64,000 nt of DNA from Chitinophaga sp. (GCF_019236475.1 NZ_JAFAIX010000004.1:1-64000), one strand, 5' to 3'. Positions 16,812-26,395 are shown, counted from the first letter of the stretch. Notes: generated from the sequence alone by a model not told the origin. Numbers and translations are program-made.

Positions 16812-17666
16812 ATGAAAACGGTATATCATCTTTTTGTTACACTCGTATTAATGCTCATTCCCATGATCAGCACTGCGCAAGCCCCTAAGCTGGCAAACAC
16901 CGGATATGCTCCAGTAAACGGTTTAAAAATGTATTATGAAATTCATGGGGAAGGGACCCCGTTACTGCTGCTGCATGGCAGTTTTATGACCGGACAAATG
17001 ACCTTCGGTTCCATGATCCCTGAACTAGCCAAACATCATAAAGTGATTGTGGTGGATTTGCAGGGGCATGGGCGTACTGCGGATGGCGCGAGGGACTTTT
17101 CCTTTCCCCATTTTGCAGAAGATGCGGCCGCACTATTGCAATACTTACATATCCAACAGGCAGATGTGATGGGCTATAGTTTAGGCGCCACCATTGGGCT
17201 CCAGTTGGCCATCTCCCACCCAGAACTGGTACGTAAACTGGTTTTTATTTCTGCTGTGTATAATTCTACTGGCTGGATTCCATCTACACAGGCTGCCTTT
17301 GCGGCGCTCACGCCGGAAATGCTCACCAATTCCCCACTGAAAGAGGCATATGATGCAGTAGCGCCGGATAAATCGCACTGGAATACCTTCTTGCAACGCA
17401 TGATCGCATTCGCACAAAAGCCTTTCGATCTGGGCAAAGAGAACTTAAAAAAGGTGAAAGCCCCTGTATTGATTATCAAGGGCGACAATGACGGGATCGA
17501 CTACACGCATATGGCGGAAATGTACACTGCGCTGGGTGGAGGCGTATTCGGCGATATGGTGCCCATGCCCGCTTCTCAGTTGGCAGTACTGCCTGGAGCT
17601 TCTCATACAGGCATTATCATGATGCCGGAAAAACTCCTAATGCTCATCACGCCATTCCTACAATAA
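16812..17666 (+). CDS. secreted alpha/beta hydrolase
   Basis: A 284-residue alpha/beta hydrolase. The start at 16812 gives a clean signal peptide (MKTVYHLFVTLVLMLIPMISTAQA), so it acts outside the cytoplasm. The oxyanion region LLLLHGS, the nucleophile elbow GYSLGA (Ser), and a late GASHTG histidine give the expected triad; the acid is likely the Asp of IIKGDNDG. It lies 95 bases after the MocR gene on the same strand, but the gap and own leader make co-transcription uncertain. The substrate (ester, lactone or peptide) cannot be told. Confidence 0.82.
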   Translation: MKTVYHLFVTLVLMLIPMISTAQAPKLANTGYAPVNGLKMYYEIHGEGTPLLLLHGSFMTGQMTFGSMIPELAKHHKVIVVDLQGHGRTADGARDFSFPHFAEDAAALLQYLHIQQADVMGYSLGATIGLQLAISHPELVRKLVFISAVYNSTGWIPSTQAAFAALTPEMLTNSPLKEAYDAVAPDKSHWNTFLQRMIAFAQKPFDLGKENLKKVKAPVLIIKGDNDGIDYTHMAEMYTALGGGVFGDMVPMPASQLAVLPGASHTGIIMMPEKLLMLITPFLQ

Positions 17667-17689
17667 TTCAGTATATATCATTATCTTAG

Positions 17690-17717
17690 CGGCAAGAAGT
17701 CATCCGATTTCTTGCCG
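17690..17717 (+). terminator. terminator of the secreted hydrolase
   Basis: Nine-base arms (CGGCAAGAA / TTCTTGCCG) followed by T7. It is 24 bases after the hydrolase stop. Confidence 0.8.
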
Positions 17718-17753
17718 TTTTTTTATATTTTCGTTGTTACCCAACTTTTTGAA

Positions 17754-18179
17754 ATGAACCTTATAGTGAATGTAAAACAGTTAGGACGGAAACATGCACT
17801 GATTGCGAATAAGACCTTAGAGATTGATGATATCGGAGTTAACCCTACCCTGGAAATGCTCATTCTCGCTGTGGTCAAACAGCAGGTCCAGGCGTACAAT
17901 CAACGTCCTAAAGACAGGCATGTACTTCCTTTCCTTAGTACAAATGAAATCGCCACACAGGCGGCCACCGGAAAAGTGGACTTCGGTGTCAATTACAATG
18001 AAACAGTAGCCAATATTACGGAGGCACAGCAAACGGCATTACTGGCTTTTAAAGACGGAATGTTTGCCGTATTTGCCGACGATAGGGAGATACAATCCCT
18101 AGCGGAGCAAATTCCCCTGGAATCCACTACTGTCATGACTTTTATTCGCCTGACCTTTTTGGCTGGTAGCTATTGGTAA
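17754..18179 (+). CDS. small protein paired with the giant DUF4132-type protein
   Basis: A 141-residue cytoplasmic protein, starting at 17754 (MNLIVNVKQLGRKHALI); upstream codons would overlap the terminator of the previous gene. It begins with a beta strand-rich stretch and has a central FLSTNEIATQAATGKVDFGVNYNE segment, followed by FKDGMFAVFADDREI. I do not recognise a family. It lies 43 bases before the 1677-residue gene on the same strand, so the two are probably one operon and may work together. Its role is unknown. Confidence 0.7.
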   Translation: MNLIVNVKQLGRKHALIANKTLEIDDIGVNPTLEMLILAVVKQQVQAYNQRPKDRHVLPFLSTNEIATQAATGKVDFGVNYNETVANITEAQQTALLAFKDGMFAVFADDREIQSLAEQIPLESTTVMTFIRLTFLAGSYW

Positions 18180-18222
18180 TTGCTTGTTTTAACCCATCAT
18201 ATCATTTTAATCATACCTTAAC

Positions 18223-21200
18223 ATGGAGACAAAAGATTTATTGAAAGACTGGGAAGTTCCCGGCTTCAGACAAACATTGGTAGATACCCTGAAGGCTGTT
18301 TATACAGGCAGCGCATCCAACGAATTATTAACCCCGTCTTCTGCAAGAGCCGGACTGGTATTGCTGAATGAAGACGAGGAATACCAACCACAACCCAATC
18401 AATATCCTCCGAATAAATTTTCATATGGGGATGACCGTTATGAATTCTTTATCAACTATCTCGGCACTGACGACTGGGAAGGCACTGAGAAAGAAGGATT
18501 GCTGGTTTTCTTCTTTGGAAAGGAACTAACGCCATATGTAAAATATGCTTGGAATCAAATTCGGTTCCGCAGCTATCAGCGCAGTTATTACCGTCGCTCT
18601 TTCCGAGCGCCTAATAACAGGGAATTATATTTCGCTAACCAACTGAATTTCCTGCAAGCCGCCATTTTACAGATGAATAAGCTGGATTATTATGGCGATT
18701 CGAAAGCGAATGTTTACATCATGCCATTGGAAGAACAGGTGAGATATAGTTTTTACCTCCCCAATGATAGTATGTTCCTGATCTGGGCAGCCGCCCTGGA
18801 TGCAGGAAATGAAACCTTATTCCAGACTTTCGAGGATATCGTTTTTAATAAAGATACAGTAGGGAAAGTGACGATGCAAATCCTGAAAGCCTTACTGAAC
18901 AGTGAAAAAGAAAAGTGCTGGCAACTGGTAGAAAAGCTACTGCTGGCCGCTCAGCGCCAGGAAGGACTGCGGCAAACCATTACAGAGTCATTGGATGAAT
19001 GTAGTCTCGGCGCAATGAAATACATGATGCGTGTCATCATCGATGAAAAATTATTCCGTTTCGCCGGTATCATACGTGCGCTGGATGTTTGGGCGGGCCT
19101 CGGATGGAACGCGGAAAAAGATACCACGGTGAAATCATTCTTCGAAAAAGGGTATCATTATCTCAGCCATCCTGAAGAAATTCCTGCGGCTATCGACAGC
19201 CAAAATAACGCAGATGTATATATGGCCCTCTGGGCGCAGGGTGTGGTGGATGTGCAGGCAACCTATCCATACCTGGACAAGCTATTGACGGAGGGCAATG
19301 TAGAGAAACAATGCCTGGCGCTTAAATTCGCAGATGAATCCAAACATTTTAACCTGGATATGCCCTTGTTTGAAAAGGCGTTGGCCAGTAATGATATTGC
19401 AGTGTTGGGGCTAGCTGTCAGTAGCATTAATTCCCAGGTAGAATATCATAAATCCCATTATAGCAAGCACTTTCCAAACCTCTTCGATCACCTGCACCAG
19501 GTGCTGATTCGCGTGAAAGATAAAGCGCAAACCATCGCTGGTAAAGTGTTCTCCTGGACTGTTATTCAGTATGACCGCAACCAGGTGTTGCAGGCTATGA
19601 GCTCCCTGATTAATTATAATCCCGCAAAACTGGATATTGTAATGTCCTATTTTGATGAGATGGATGTGAATATGCGGGAAAGACTGACCAGAATTGTATT
19701 ACCCGGCTATGCCGATTATCATTGGGATAAAGTAGAACTGAAACCAGTAACGCCCCTACAAAGAGATTATGCTTTCCGTATCCTGAAAGATCGTGGGGAA
19801 TACAATGTGAGAGTGGCTTTTCGCGTGATCGATACATTGGAGCTGACCTTGGAAGACTTACAGGTGTTTGTTGAAATGCTCAAACGTAAGAGTGCTAATA
19901 TCCGCGCCAGCATCATTCCTATTATTACAAAACAACCAGATGCCATGGTGATCAACCTCACTGGGCAACTGCTCCAAGGGGATGCAGAACAGCGTACAGC
20001 CGGACTGGATGTAGCATTGCAACTGAAGAAATCCGGACGCGTACCAGAACAGGTAAAAACCTGGGCAGAGGAATTCAGTAACAGAAAAACGATTGCACAG
20101 AAAGAAGAAATCCTGCTCACACAATTGAAAGCAGATGATGGAGGCCTGATACTCTCCGAAGAAAATGGCTATACCTTATATAATCCTGCTAATATTGTAC
20201 GTACGGAATTGCCGCCAATCCGCCCTGATAGCCTGTATGAGCAATTGCTCGCTAAGAATACGTTTGGCCTATCTATGCCGGTTGAAAAGGTAAGAGAGAA
20301 AATGCTGGACTTGTATAATATTTATCTGGCCAACGGTGAACATGAATATGAAGCGGAAAGCTGGGATGGCTCTAAGAATACAATTATCCTGGCTAATTCT
20401 TTCCAAAGTAATAAGCCTTACAATTATAAATACGCCACCAAGGAAGAAGAATATAACGCTTATCCATTGCCGGAAGTATGGGAAGCCTGGTATAAAGCCT
20501 CCGGACTCACTGATATGGATTTATACATCATCGGTGTGCTTGGCAATGATAGAAAGGATAAGGTTCCGGAAAAATGGCAGCATCTGATCCATAACATTCC
20601 TGTCAGGAATGAAATGATGCCTGCAGAGGCGTTAGAGAAATTCACGTATAGAAATCCTTTGCACAATATCATTAATACCCTGCTATTAATACATCCTCCT
20701 GCTGATAAATACGACTGGCTGATAGGCGCCTGTACGCGCCTCTTTGCAAGTCTGCCGGAAGAATACCTGCAAGCAAAGGATATGGAACAAAACCGCTATT
20801 ACTATAAGAATGGCAATGGCTGGCAGTCTACCCATACCATGCAAATTTTCCTGGATTCCTTCAATTCAAAAGAGTTGGCTGAGCATCAGGTAAAAGATGT
20901 ATGGCAGATTTTCCGCTGGCGGCAGTTTAACGGTCTTCCTGAAAATGTAAATTATTGTAATCCGCCGCTGGGCCTTATTTGCAGGGCTTTCCAGGCTGGT
21001 ATTATTAATGAAGACGAATTGTACAATGGGCTGATGGATACCGAATATCTGCATACCTTATCCACCAACAGATACGGTAAAAATTATAAGACTTGGTTTG
21101 AATCGTATCCGTTCTTAACCGCACCTTTCAATCGTATCCGCGAAACCCTCCTGGATGCAGAGCTGAAACGTGGTGATAGTGCTACCACCATTACTATGAA

Positions 21201-23256
21201 GGTGCAGCAGTTCGGTATTATCTTCGGTATAAACCGCTTCTTTGAACTGTTGACAGGTTTAGGAAAGACGAACCTCTACAGAGGTTACATTTACTCTCCT
21301 CATAATTCAGTTTATAATAAAACAGAGCTCTTCAGCGTCCTCTTAAAAAAATGCCAACCTGCCGAAAACGATACGCAGGAAATCTTTAACAAAGCAGCGA
21401 AAGCTGCACAGTTGCCGGAACAACGTTTAATTGATGCGGCCGTATATGCGCCACAGTGGCAAAAATATATCAGCAGTTTTCTGGGCTGGAAAGGCCTGGA
21501 CTCCGCTATCTGGTGGATGCACGCACATACGAAATCGTCTGGCGTCAACGAGCAAAATGCTGAAGCAGAAAGCGAAATCGCAAAATATTCTGCGGTGGAC
21601 CTGCAGGATTTCAAAGACGGCGCAGTAGATAAAGACTGGTTCCAACGCGCCTATAAAGAATTAGGAAAAGACCGTTGGCAAATGGTATACGATGCTGCTA
21701 AATATATCAGCGACGGGAATGCTCACAGACGGGCACGCCTATACGCAGATGTGATCATCGGTGAACTCAAACTGAAAGAAGTTACTGCCAAAGTAAAAGA
21801 TAAACGTGACCAGGATTACCTACGCCTCTACGGACTCGTAACACTTGCCAAAGCCAATCCACAAAAGGATGTATTGGCCAGGTATCAGGTATTGCAACAA
21901 TTCCATAAGGAAACCAAACAGTTCGGCTCTCAAAAGCAAGCCAGTGAGAACCTCGCTTATCGTATCGCTATGGAAAACCTGGCCCGCAATGCCGGTTATA
22001 CCGATCCATTACGCCTCAGTTGGGCCATGGAAACCAAACAGGTGCAGGAAATCATGGCTGCCAATACACAAATTCAGCTAGATGATGTGGCAATAGGCTT
22101 GATTATAGACGAAGAAGGTATGGCAGACGTAGTGGCCTTTAAAGGGGACAAGCAACTGAAAGCCATTCCGCCTAAATATAAGAAGGATAAGAAGGTACTG
22201 GAACTATTGGATTATAGGAAAACCCTCCGTGAACAGTTTAGTCGTTCCCGTAAGGCGCTCGAAGATGCCATGGTGCGTGCAGACGCCTTTACCAAATCCG
22301 AACTGGAAGCCCTATTCGGCCATCCTGTTATCAGTAAACACCTGGAAAAACTGATCTTCATTTCCGGTGATCAACTGGGCTTCTGGCACAATGGTAAATT
22401 ATCCGATGCTAACGGTAAGGATTATACGTTGGAAGCAACATCAGAACTGCGTATCGCACACTGTACTGATTTGTATGCTTCCGGCCAATGGAGCGGCTAT
22501 CAACATTATTGCTTCACGAAGAGCCTGCAACAACCGTTCAAACAAATCTTCCGAGAACTCTATCTGCCACTGGAAGAGGAGCTGAAAGAAAGAACCATTT
22601 CCCGCAGATATGCTGGTCACCAGGTGCAGCCGTCACAAACCGTTGCGCTCTTGAAAGGACGCGGCTGGAAAGTAGATTACGAAGATGGTTTACAGAAAGT
22701 ATTCCATAAAAATGGCTTTGTAGCTAAGCTCTATGCGATGGCTGATTGGTTCTCTCCGGCGGATGTGGAAAGTCCAACCCTGGAAACAATTGAGTTCCAT
22801 CACCTGAAAACAGGTAAATCCGTACCTTTTGAAGAGATCCCTAGTTATATCTTCAGTGAAGTAATGCGGGATGTAGACTTGGTGGTGAGTGTAGCGCACG
22901 TGGGTGGAGTGGATCCTGAAGCTAGTCATTCTTCTATTGAACTGCGTAAAGTACTCGTAGAAGAATCAGCGCGACTCTTCAAACTCAACAATGTAACAGT
23001 GAAAGGAAATCATGTCTTCATCAAAGGACATTATGGAGAATACAGTGTACATTTGGGAAGTGCAGTGGTGCATCAGTTGCCAGGTAATTACCTGTCCATT
23101 CTACCTGTTCACTCTCAGCACAGGGGAAGGATCTTCCTGCCATTCGCAGATGATGATCCAAGATCAGCAGAACTGATTTCTAAAATACTGTTGCTGGCTC
23201 GTGATAACGAAATCCAGGACCCTACTGTATTACGTCAGTTGCAGACTACCGCTTGA
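18223..23256 (+). CDS. giant DUF4132/MolR-like protein
   Basis: A 1677-residue cytoplasmic protein with no signal peptide. The first ~800 residues are helical and repeat-like (HEAT-type periodicity), the middle has many Trp/Tyr-rich helices, and the region at about 1220-1480 (AYRIAMENLARNAGYTDPLRLSWAMETKQ, FSRSRKALEDAMVRADAFTKSELEALF) resembles the DUF4132 domain of E. coli YehI/MolR. The last ~150 residues (SHSSIELRKVLVEESARLFKL, HLGSAVVHQLPGNYLSILPVHS, IFLPFADDDP) match the conserved tail of this group. No catalytic motif is evident. Function is not established; proteins of this type are sometimes linked to stress or conflict responses. It is preceded by a small partner gene. Confidence 0.75.
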   Translation: METKDLLKDWEVPGFRQTLVDTLKAVYTGSASNELLTPSSARAGLVLLNEDEEYQPQPNQYPPNKFSYGDDRYEFFINYLGTDDWEGTEKEGLLVFFFGKELTPYVKYAWNQIRFRSYQRSYYRRSFRAPNNRELYFANQLNFLQAAILQMNKLDYYGDSKANVYIMPLEEQVRYSFYLPNDSMFLIWAAALDAGNETLFQTFEDIVFNKDTVGKVTMQILKALLNSEKEKCWQLVEKLLLAAQRQEGLRQTITESLDECSLGAMKYMMRVIIDEKLFRFAGIIRALDVWAGLGWNAEKDTTVKSFFEKGYHYLSHPEEIPAAIDSQNNADVYMALWAQGVVDVQATYPYLDKLLTEGNVEKQCLALKFADESKHFNLDMPLFEKALASNDIAVLGLAVSSINSQVEYHKSHYSKHFPNLFDHLHQVLIRVKDKAQTIAGKVFSWTVIQYDRNQVLQAMSSLINYNPAKLDIVMSYFDEMDVNMRERLTRIVLPGYADYHWDKVELKPVTPLQRDYAFRILKDRGEYNVRVAFRVIDTLELTLEDLQVFVEMLKRKSANIRASIIPIITKQPDAMVINLTGQLLQGDAEQRTAGLDVALQLKKSGRVPEQVKTWAEEFSNRKTIAQKEEILLTQLKADDGGLILSEENGYTLYNPANIVRTELPPIRPDSLYEQLLAKNTFGLSMPVEKVREKMLDLYNIYLANGEHEYEAESWDGSKNTIILANSFQSNKPYNYKYATKEEEYNAYPLPEVWEAWYKASGLTDMDLYIIGVLGNDRKDKVPEKWQHLIHNIPVRNEMMPAEALEKFTYRNPLHNIINTLLLIHPPADKYDWLIGACTRLFASLPEEYLQAKDMEQNRYYYKNGNGWQSTHTMQIFLDSFNSKELAEHQVKDVWQIFRWRQFNGLPENVNYCNPPLGLICRAFQAGIINEDELYNGLMDTEYLHTLSTNRYGKNYKTWFESYPFLTAPFNRIRETLLDAELKRGDSATTITMKVQQFGIIFGINRFFELLTGLGKTNLYRGYIYSPHNSVYNKTELFSVLLKKCQPAENDTQEIFNKAAKAAQLPEQRLIDAAVYAPQWQKYISSFLGWKGLDSAIWWMHAHTKSSGVNEQNAEAESEIAKYSAVDLQDFKDGAVDKDWFQRAYKELGKDRWQMVYDAAKYISDGNAHRRARLYADVIIGELKLKEVTAKVKDKRDQDYLRLYGLVTLAKANPQKDVLARYQVLQQFHKETKQFGSQKQASENLAYRIAMENLARNAGYTDPLRLSWAMETKQVQEIMAANTQIQLDDVAIGLIIDEEGMADVVAFKGDKQLKAIPPKYKKDKKVLELLDYRKTLREQFSRSRKALEDAMVRADAFTKSELEALFGHPVISKHLEKLIFISGDQLGFWHNGKLSDANGKDYTLEATSELRIAHCTDLYASGQWSGYQHYCFTKSLQQPFKQIFRELYLPLEEELKERTISRRYAGHQVQPSQTVALLKGRGWKVDYEDGLQKVFHKNGFVAKLYAMADWFSPADVESPTLETIEFHHLKTGKSVPFEEIPSYIFSEVMRDVDLVVSVAHVGGVDPEASHSSIELRKVLVEESARLFKLNNVTVKGNHVFIKGHYGEYSVHLGSAVVHQLPGNYLSILPVHSQHRGRIFLPFADDDPRSAELISKILLLARDNEIQDPTVLRQLQTTA

Positions 23257-23300
23257 TAATCGCATAAAATTGGATCGTCTAACCATAAAACCTTTAGTTT

Positions 23301-23684
23301 ATGAAAACAAAAATCTGGGCTAATTTCAGCGTCCGTGATTTAGATCGAACTACCAAGTTCTATAAACAATTAGGATTTAAACATAACGGGGAGTCGGCCC
23401 AATTGACGAGTTTCTTCTTTGGCGAAGAAAAGTTTATCATTCATTTCTTTTTGAAGGATATGCTTGAACCCGCCATGAAAGGGCCCATCATCGATTCAAA
23501 AGCTGGGAATGAAATCATATTCACCCTTTCTGCGGATAGTAAGAACGCGGTGCATGACTGGGAGGAATTAGTACGCAAAGCCGGTGGAACAATCGTTTCC
23601 AAACCAGAAGCGTTTGGGCCAGGTTATTACGGCTTTGTGTTTGCTGATCCTGACGGGCATAAGTTCAATGTATTTCATATGTAG
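23301..23684 (+). CDS. VOC-family protein (glyoxalase/bleomycin-resistance fold)
   Basis: A 127-residue protein with the two-beta-alpha-beta-beta-beta pattern of the VOC superfamily: WANFSVRDLDRTTKFYKQLGF at the start and YGFVFADPDGHKFNVFHM at the end. Members bind a metal or hydrophobic ligand and act as dioxygenases, isomerases or drug-binding proteins. The canonical C-terminal Glu of metal-binding VOC enzymes (here DGHKFNVF) is not obvious, so it may be a binding protein. It lies 44 bases after the giant gene, but whether it is co-transcribed is not clear. Confidence 0.85.
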   Translation: MKTKIWANFSVRDLDRTTKFYKQLGFKHNGESAQLTSFFFGEEKFIIHFFLKDMLEPAMKGPIIDSKAGNEIIFTLSADSKNAVHDWEELVRKAGGTIVSKPEAFGPGYYGFVFADPDGHKFNVFHM

Positions 23685-23703
23685 TAAATACCTGAAATCT
23701 ACT

Positions 23704-23841
23704 GTCTGTCGGCCCTCCCGCAGTTGACAAGACGACAAAAAAATTGCCCGAAGTAAATGAAGGCAAAACTCTGCCTGTTGCCCTTCCCGCAGTGGGCAAG
23801 ACGACAAAAAAAATTGCCCAAAGTAAATGAAGGCAAAACTC
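23704..23841. repeat. two tandem 69-70 bp repeats
   Basis: Two imperfect direct copies, period 69-70 bp. Landmarks: CAGTTGACAAGACGAC at 23721 and CAGTGGGCAAGACGAC at 23790; the 21-base end AAGTAAATGAAGG... begins at 23751 and again at 23821. Each unit has a G/C-rich palindromic part and a run of A. A third, shorter relative follows as the hairpin at 23851. Reading frames across this block come from the repeats and are not genes. Confidence 0.85.
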
Positions 23842-23850
23842 ATCTGTCTG

Positions 23851-23877
23851 TTGTCCCTGCCCACAGGGCAGGGACAA
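23851..23877. repeat. REP-like hairpin
   Basis: A perfect 12-base stem (TTGTCCCTGCCC / GGGCAGGGACAA) with a 3-base loop. The 23-base core at 23853-23875 recurs with 19 of 23 bases identical at 42910-42932, also between genes. Confidence 0.75.
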
Positions 23878-23886
23878 CAAAAAAAT

Positions 23887-23929
23887 AAAAGGCCGAAAAT
23901 GACGTCGCAGACGTCATTTTCGGCCTTTT
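23887..23929. terminator. bidirectional terminator, VOC / GH16
   Basis: A perfect 20-base stem (23887-23906 and 23910-23929) around a 3-base loop, with A4 and T4 at the edges. It separates the convergent VOC and GH16 genes. Confidence 0.9.
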
Positions 23930-23943
23930 ATATAGTCACTTTT

Positions 23944-24771
23944 TTATTGATAAACCTTCACCCAATCTACAATCATTTGTACGGGTAAATCGGCCGGATT
24001 GATTTTTCCGACCCAATTACCACCCAACTGTTGATCGATGAGAATAAAGAAAGGCTGATCGTATGGCCATTGAGATGCATTCACTCCCGTAATTCTCGGG
24101 TAGGTAAAAGTATCATGTCCATTCACCTGAAACACAATCTTATCCGGATACCAACTGATGCCAAATGTGTTAAACTCCAATGGATTCAATTTCGCGGTGC
24201 CAAAATGTGGCGGATGTTCTGTTTGTTTGAGGTCCAGGGTATAGTAGGAGTGGGTCGTTTGGTAGATGATACTATCCCGGTTCAGGTGTTCCATGATATC
24301 AATTTCCCCATTGCGAGGGTATTTGCCATATTTGTCCAGTTCTGCGAGCATCCACATGGCAGGCCATGCACCTCCCGCGCATTCCAACTTTGCACGGATT
24401 TCTATACGGCCGTATTGGAACGCGAACTTCCCTTTAGACCATATGCCTCCTGTCAAATAAGGACGCTTATCCACCGTGGTATCAGGATTGATAATACCGC
24501 GAAGATAGAGCAGGCCATTGTCTAGGCGATAGCAGGCATCATTGCTGCTCATATGCGTATCCCAGGCAGATCTGCCGGGTGGAATGCGCGTCCACTTGGT
24601 AGTGTCCAGGGACTTGCCATTGAAATCGTCCTGCCAGACGAGCTTCCAGTCCTTATTTTCCCGTCCTTTTTTCTGGACATAGATATGATTTTTTGGGCCG
24701 GAGCGTTCCGTCACTTTGCAAGCGGTAAGTGCGGTAACTGTAGACAGCAGCACCATCAGGATCTTTTTCAT
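23944..24771 (-). CDS. GH16 beta-glucanase lipoprotein
   Basis: A 275-residue lipoprotein of glycoside hydrolase family 16. The lipobox LTAC (Cys18) puts it in an outer or inner membrane leaflet. The catalytic signature is GEIDIMEH: nucleophile Glu156, assisting Asp158, acid/base Glu161, preceded by the jelly-roll tryptophans AWPAMWML. Enzymes of this family cleave beta-1,3 or mixed beta-1,3/1,4 glucans, or related galactans. No SusC/SusD pair or other glycan enzymes flank it, so it looks like a stand-alone laminarinase-type enzyme. The oxygenase gene lies upstream on the same strand, only 19 bases away. Confidence 0.9.
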   Translation of the reverse strand: MKKILMVLLSTVTALTACKVTERSGPKNHIYVQKKGRENKDWKLVWQDDFNGKSLDTTKWTRIPPGRSAWDTHMSSNDACYRLDNGLLYLRGIINPDTTVDKRPYLTGGIWSKGKFAFQYGRIEIRAKLECAGGAWPAMWMLAELDKYGKYPRNGEIDIMEHLNRDSIIYQTTHSYYTLDLKQTEHPPHFGTAKLNPLEFNTFGISWYPDKIVFQVNGHDTFTYPRITGVNASQWPYDQPFFILIDQQLGGNWVGKINPADLPVQMIVDWVKVYQ

Positions 24772-24790
24772 TGTTCAACTGTTTGTCTTC

Positions 24791-25342
24791 CTAAATATCT
24801 TTATACATAATGTCTGTACGCAAAACGTATTTCATGCCGCTGTGCAGCAGGCTGCCCTCATGGCGGAGGGGATGGTAAAATATCAATGCGCTACCTGCTT
24901 CCGGTTGTACTACTTCTCCACTGTGGAATACGGTTTCTCCACCCTCATAACCATCATTCAGGTATATGAGAAAGGTATATTGACTGGCCTCTGACGGGTT
25001 GCGGATATAACTGCCATCCATATGCATTTTAAAGCGTTGTCCTGGCGTATAACGATAGAAACGCAGCAGTTCATTCAAACCACAAGCCACGCGGTTTTGC
25101 TTTCCTTCCGGGGCAAAGGGCGCTACCCTTTCCCATAGCCATTCTACATACGTATCGTCTGTAAACATGACCCGTTCATTATTGCGGATACCTTTTATCA
25201 TTTGTTGTTTGCCGCCGCCTACATCTACTTTGGCTTCCTCATAGCCAAGCGCCTCGCTTCTGTCGATCAAATGTTGACATTCCTCTTTCGTGAAAAAGTT
25301 GCTGATAGTAAATATTTCTGGAGAATAATGATGCACTTTCAT
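24791..25342 (-). CDS. 2OG-Fe(II) oxygenase (prolyl 4-hydroxylase-like)
   Basis: A 183-residue non-haem iron dioxygenase. The iron ligands are His107-x-Asp109 (MHMDGSY) and His161 (LRHEG), and a basic residue for 2-oxoglutarate lies in KYVLRTD (Lys171/Arg175). The jelly-roll core FLIYLNDGYEGGET is typical of bacterial P4H-like proteins. It probably hydroxylates a protein side chain, but the target is unknown; it has no signal peptide. It is 19 bases upstream of the GH16 gene, which is compatible with one transcript, although no functional link is obvious. Confidence 0.88.
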   Translation of the reverse strand: MKVHHYSPEIFTISNFFTKEECQHLIDRSEALGYEEAKVDVGGGKQQMIKGIRNNERVMFTDDTYVEWLWERVAPFAPEGKQNRVACGLNELLRFYRYTPGQRFKMHMDGSYIRNPSEASQYTFLIYLNDGYEGGETVFHSGEVVQPEAGSALIFYHPLRHEGSLLHSGMKYVLRTDIMYKDI

Positions 25343-25389
25343 ATATCAATCTTTGGGAGTAGGAAAGGTACAAATTTTTAATAGGATAA

Positions 25390-25417
25390 AACAGGCAGGT
25401 ATGCGAACCTGCCTGTT
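25390..25417 (-). terminator. EamA transporter terminator
   Basis: An 11-base stem (AACAGGCAGGT / ACCTGCCTGTT), with T4 after it on the minus strand, between the EamA transporter and the oxygenase. Confidence 0.75.
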
Positions 25418-25427
25418 CTTAATCGAT

Positions 25428-26297
25428 TTATCTGGTTTTATGTACCAGTCGCATTTGTAGAAAAACAGAGAGCAATATCAGCATCAAACCGACATAAAAA
25501 CTGATATTCAGTTCTCGATTTTCATTGAATAGAAAAATTGCCAAAATGATGCTGTATACGGGTTCCAGGTTAAAAGAAAGATTGACAGTAAAGGCGGAAA
25601 TTTTCCGCAACGATTCCGCTATCATTACATATACTGCAATCGTGCAGCAGGATGCCAGCAACACCAGGTAGATTAGGTCCGTCCCGGTGGGGGTGAAATG
25701 CAGTGCGGGCATCAGGTGCTGATAAAAAGGCACTAGTAAACCGATGCCCAGTGTGATCCCTAACATCTGGTAAAAGTTAATCATACCGGCGTCAAAACGT
25801 TTTATTAATTGCTCGTTCGTCAGCATGTACAATGCCCCTAAAATGCTGGAAATGGTGCCCAGTATGATTCCCAGCCGGTAGGAGGTGTCGAAGTGAAATA
25901 CCAATGCCACGCCGGCTACTGTCAGTAAACTCAAGCCCAGTTCTGTGGCGGATAAACGCGCCTTTGTAACGAATGGAGCCAGTAAGGCCGTGAAGAATCC
26001 TGTGGTACAAAAACAGATAACACCTACAGAAACATTTGCATATTTAATGCTGCCATAAAAGAATACCCATTGCAAACCCGGTAATAGTCCGGAAATAGTG
26101 ATCTGTAGCCGCTCTTGGAGGGTGTGCTTCGTAAATCTTCCCGTGGCCTTTAGGAATGGAAATAAAAACAAAAAGGAAAATAGCGCCCTATACCAAACGA
26201 GACTGACTTCATTCAACGAGATTAATTTGCCGAAAATACCACTAAAACCCGCCAAAAATATGGCGGTATGCAGCAGCAGAAATGATTTTTTCATCAT
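25428..26297 (-). CDS. EamA/DMT-family transporter
   Basis: A 289-residue inner-membrane protein with ten predicted membrane segments in two EamA halves, the layout of the drug/metabolite transporter superfamily. The first half has SLVWYRALFSFLFLFPFL and the second NFYQMLGITLGIGLLVPF and SFNLEPVYSIILAIFLFNE, the typical second-repeat signature. Relatives export amino acids, nucleosides or other metabolites. The cargo cannot be inferred. It is transcribed leftwards on its own, with a terminator after it and the SNF2 gene divergent upstream. Confidence 0.87.
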   Translation of the reverse strand: MMKKSFLLLHTAIFLAGFSGIFGKLISLNEVSLVWYRALFSFLFLFPFLKATGRFTKHTLQERLQITISGLLPGLQWVFFYGSIKYANVSVGVICFCTTGFFTALLAPFVTKARLSATELGLSLLTVAGVALVFHFDTSYRLGIILGTISSILGALYMLTNEQLIKRFDAGMINFYQMLGITLGIGLLVPFYQHLMPALHFTPTGTDLIYLVLLASCCTIAVYVMIAESLRKISAFTVNLSFNLEPVYSIILAIFLFNENRELNISFYVGLMLILLSVFLQMRLVHKTR

Positions 26298-26395
26298 TAA
26301 AAAATATAGCTTGACCAGTGCGGATATGAACGTCGAGATGACTTCGGATCAGCATCAGTTTGATGTGTAATAAATTAAGTGTGAGATATTTGGGT

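Noticed and set aside
23704-23877. Possible CRISPR array
   Set aside because: Only two to three copies, no unique spacers of uniform length, and no cas gene in the window.
23568-23880. Leftward ORFs with repeated LPTAGRATG/PLREG-like peptides over the repeat block
   Set aside because: They are translations of the tandem DNA repeats, overlap the VOC gene end, and lack a start context or family match.
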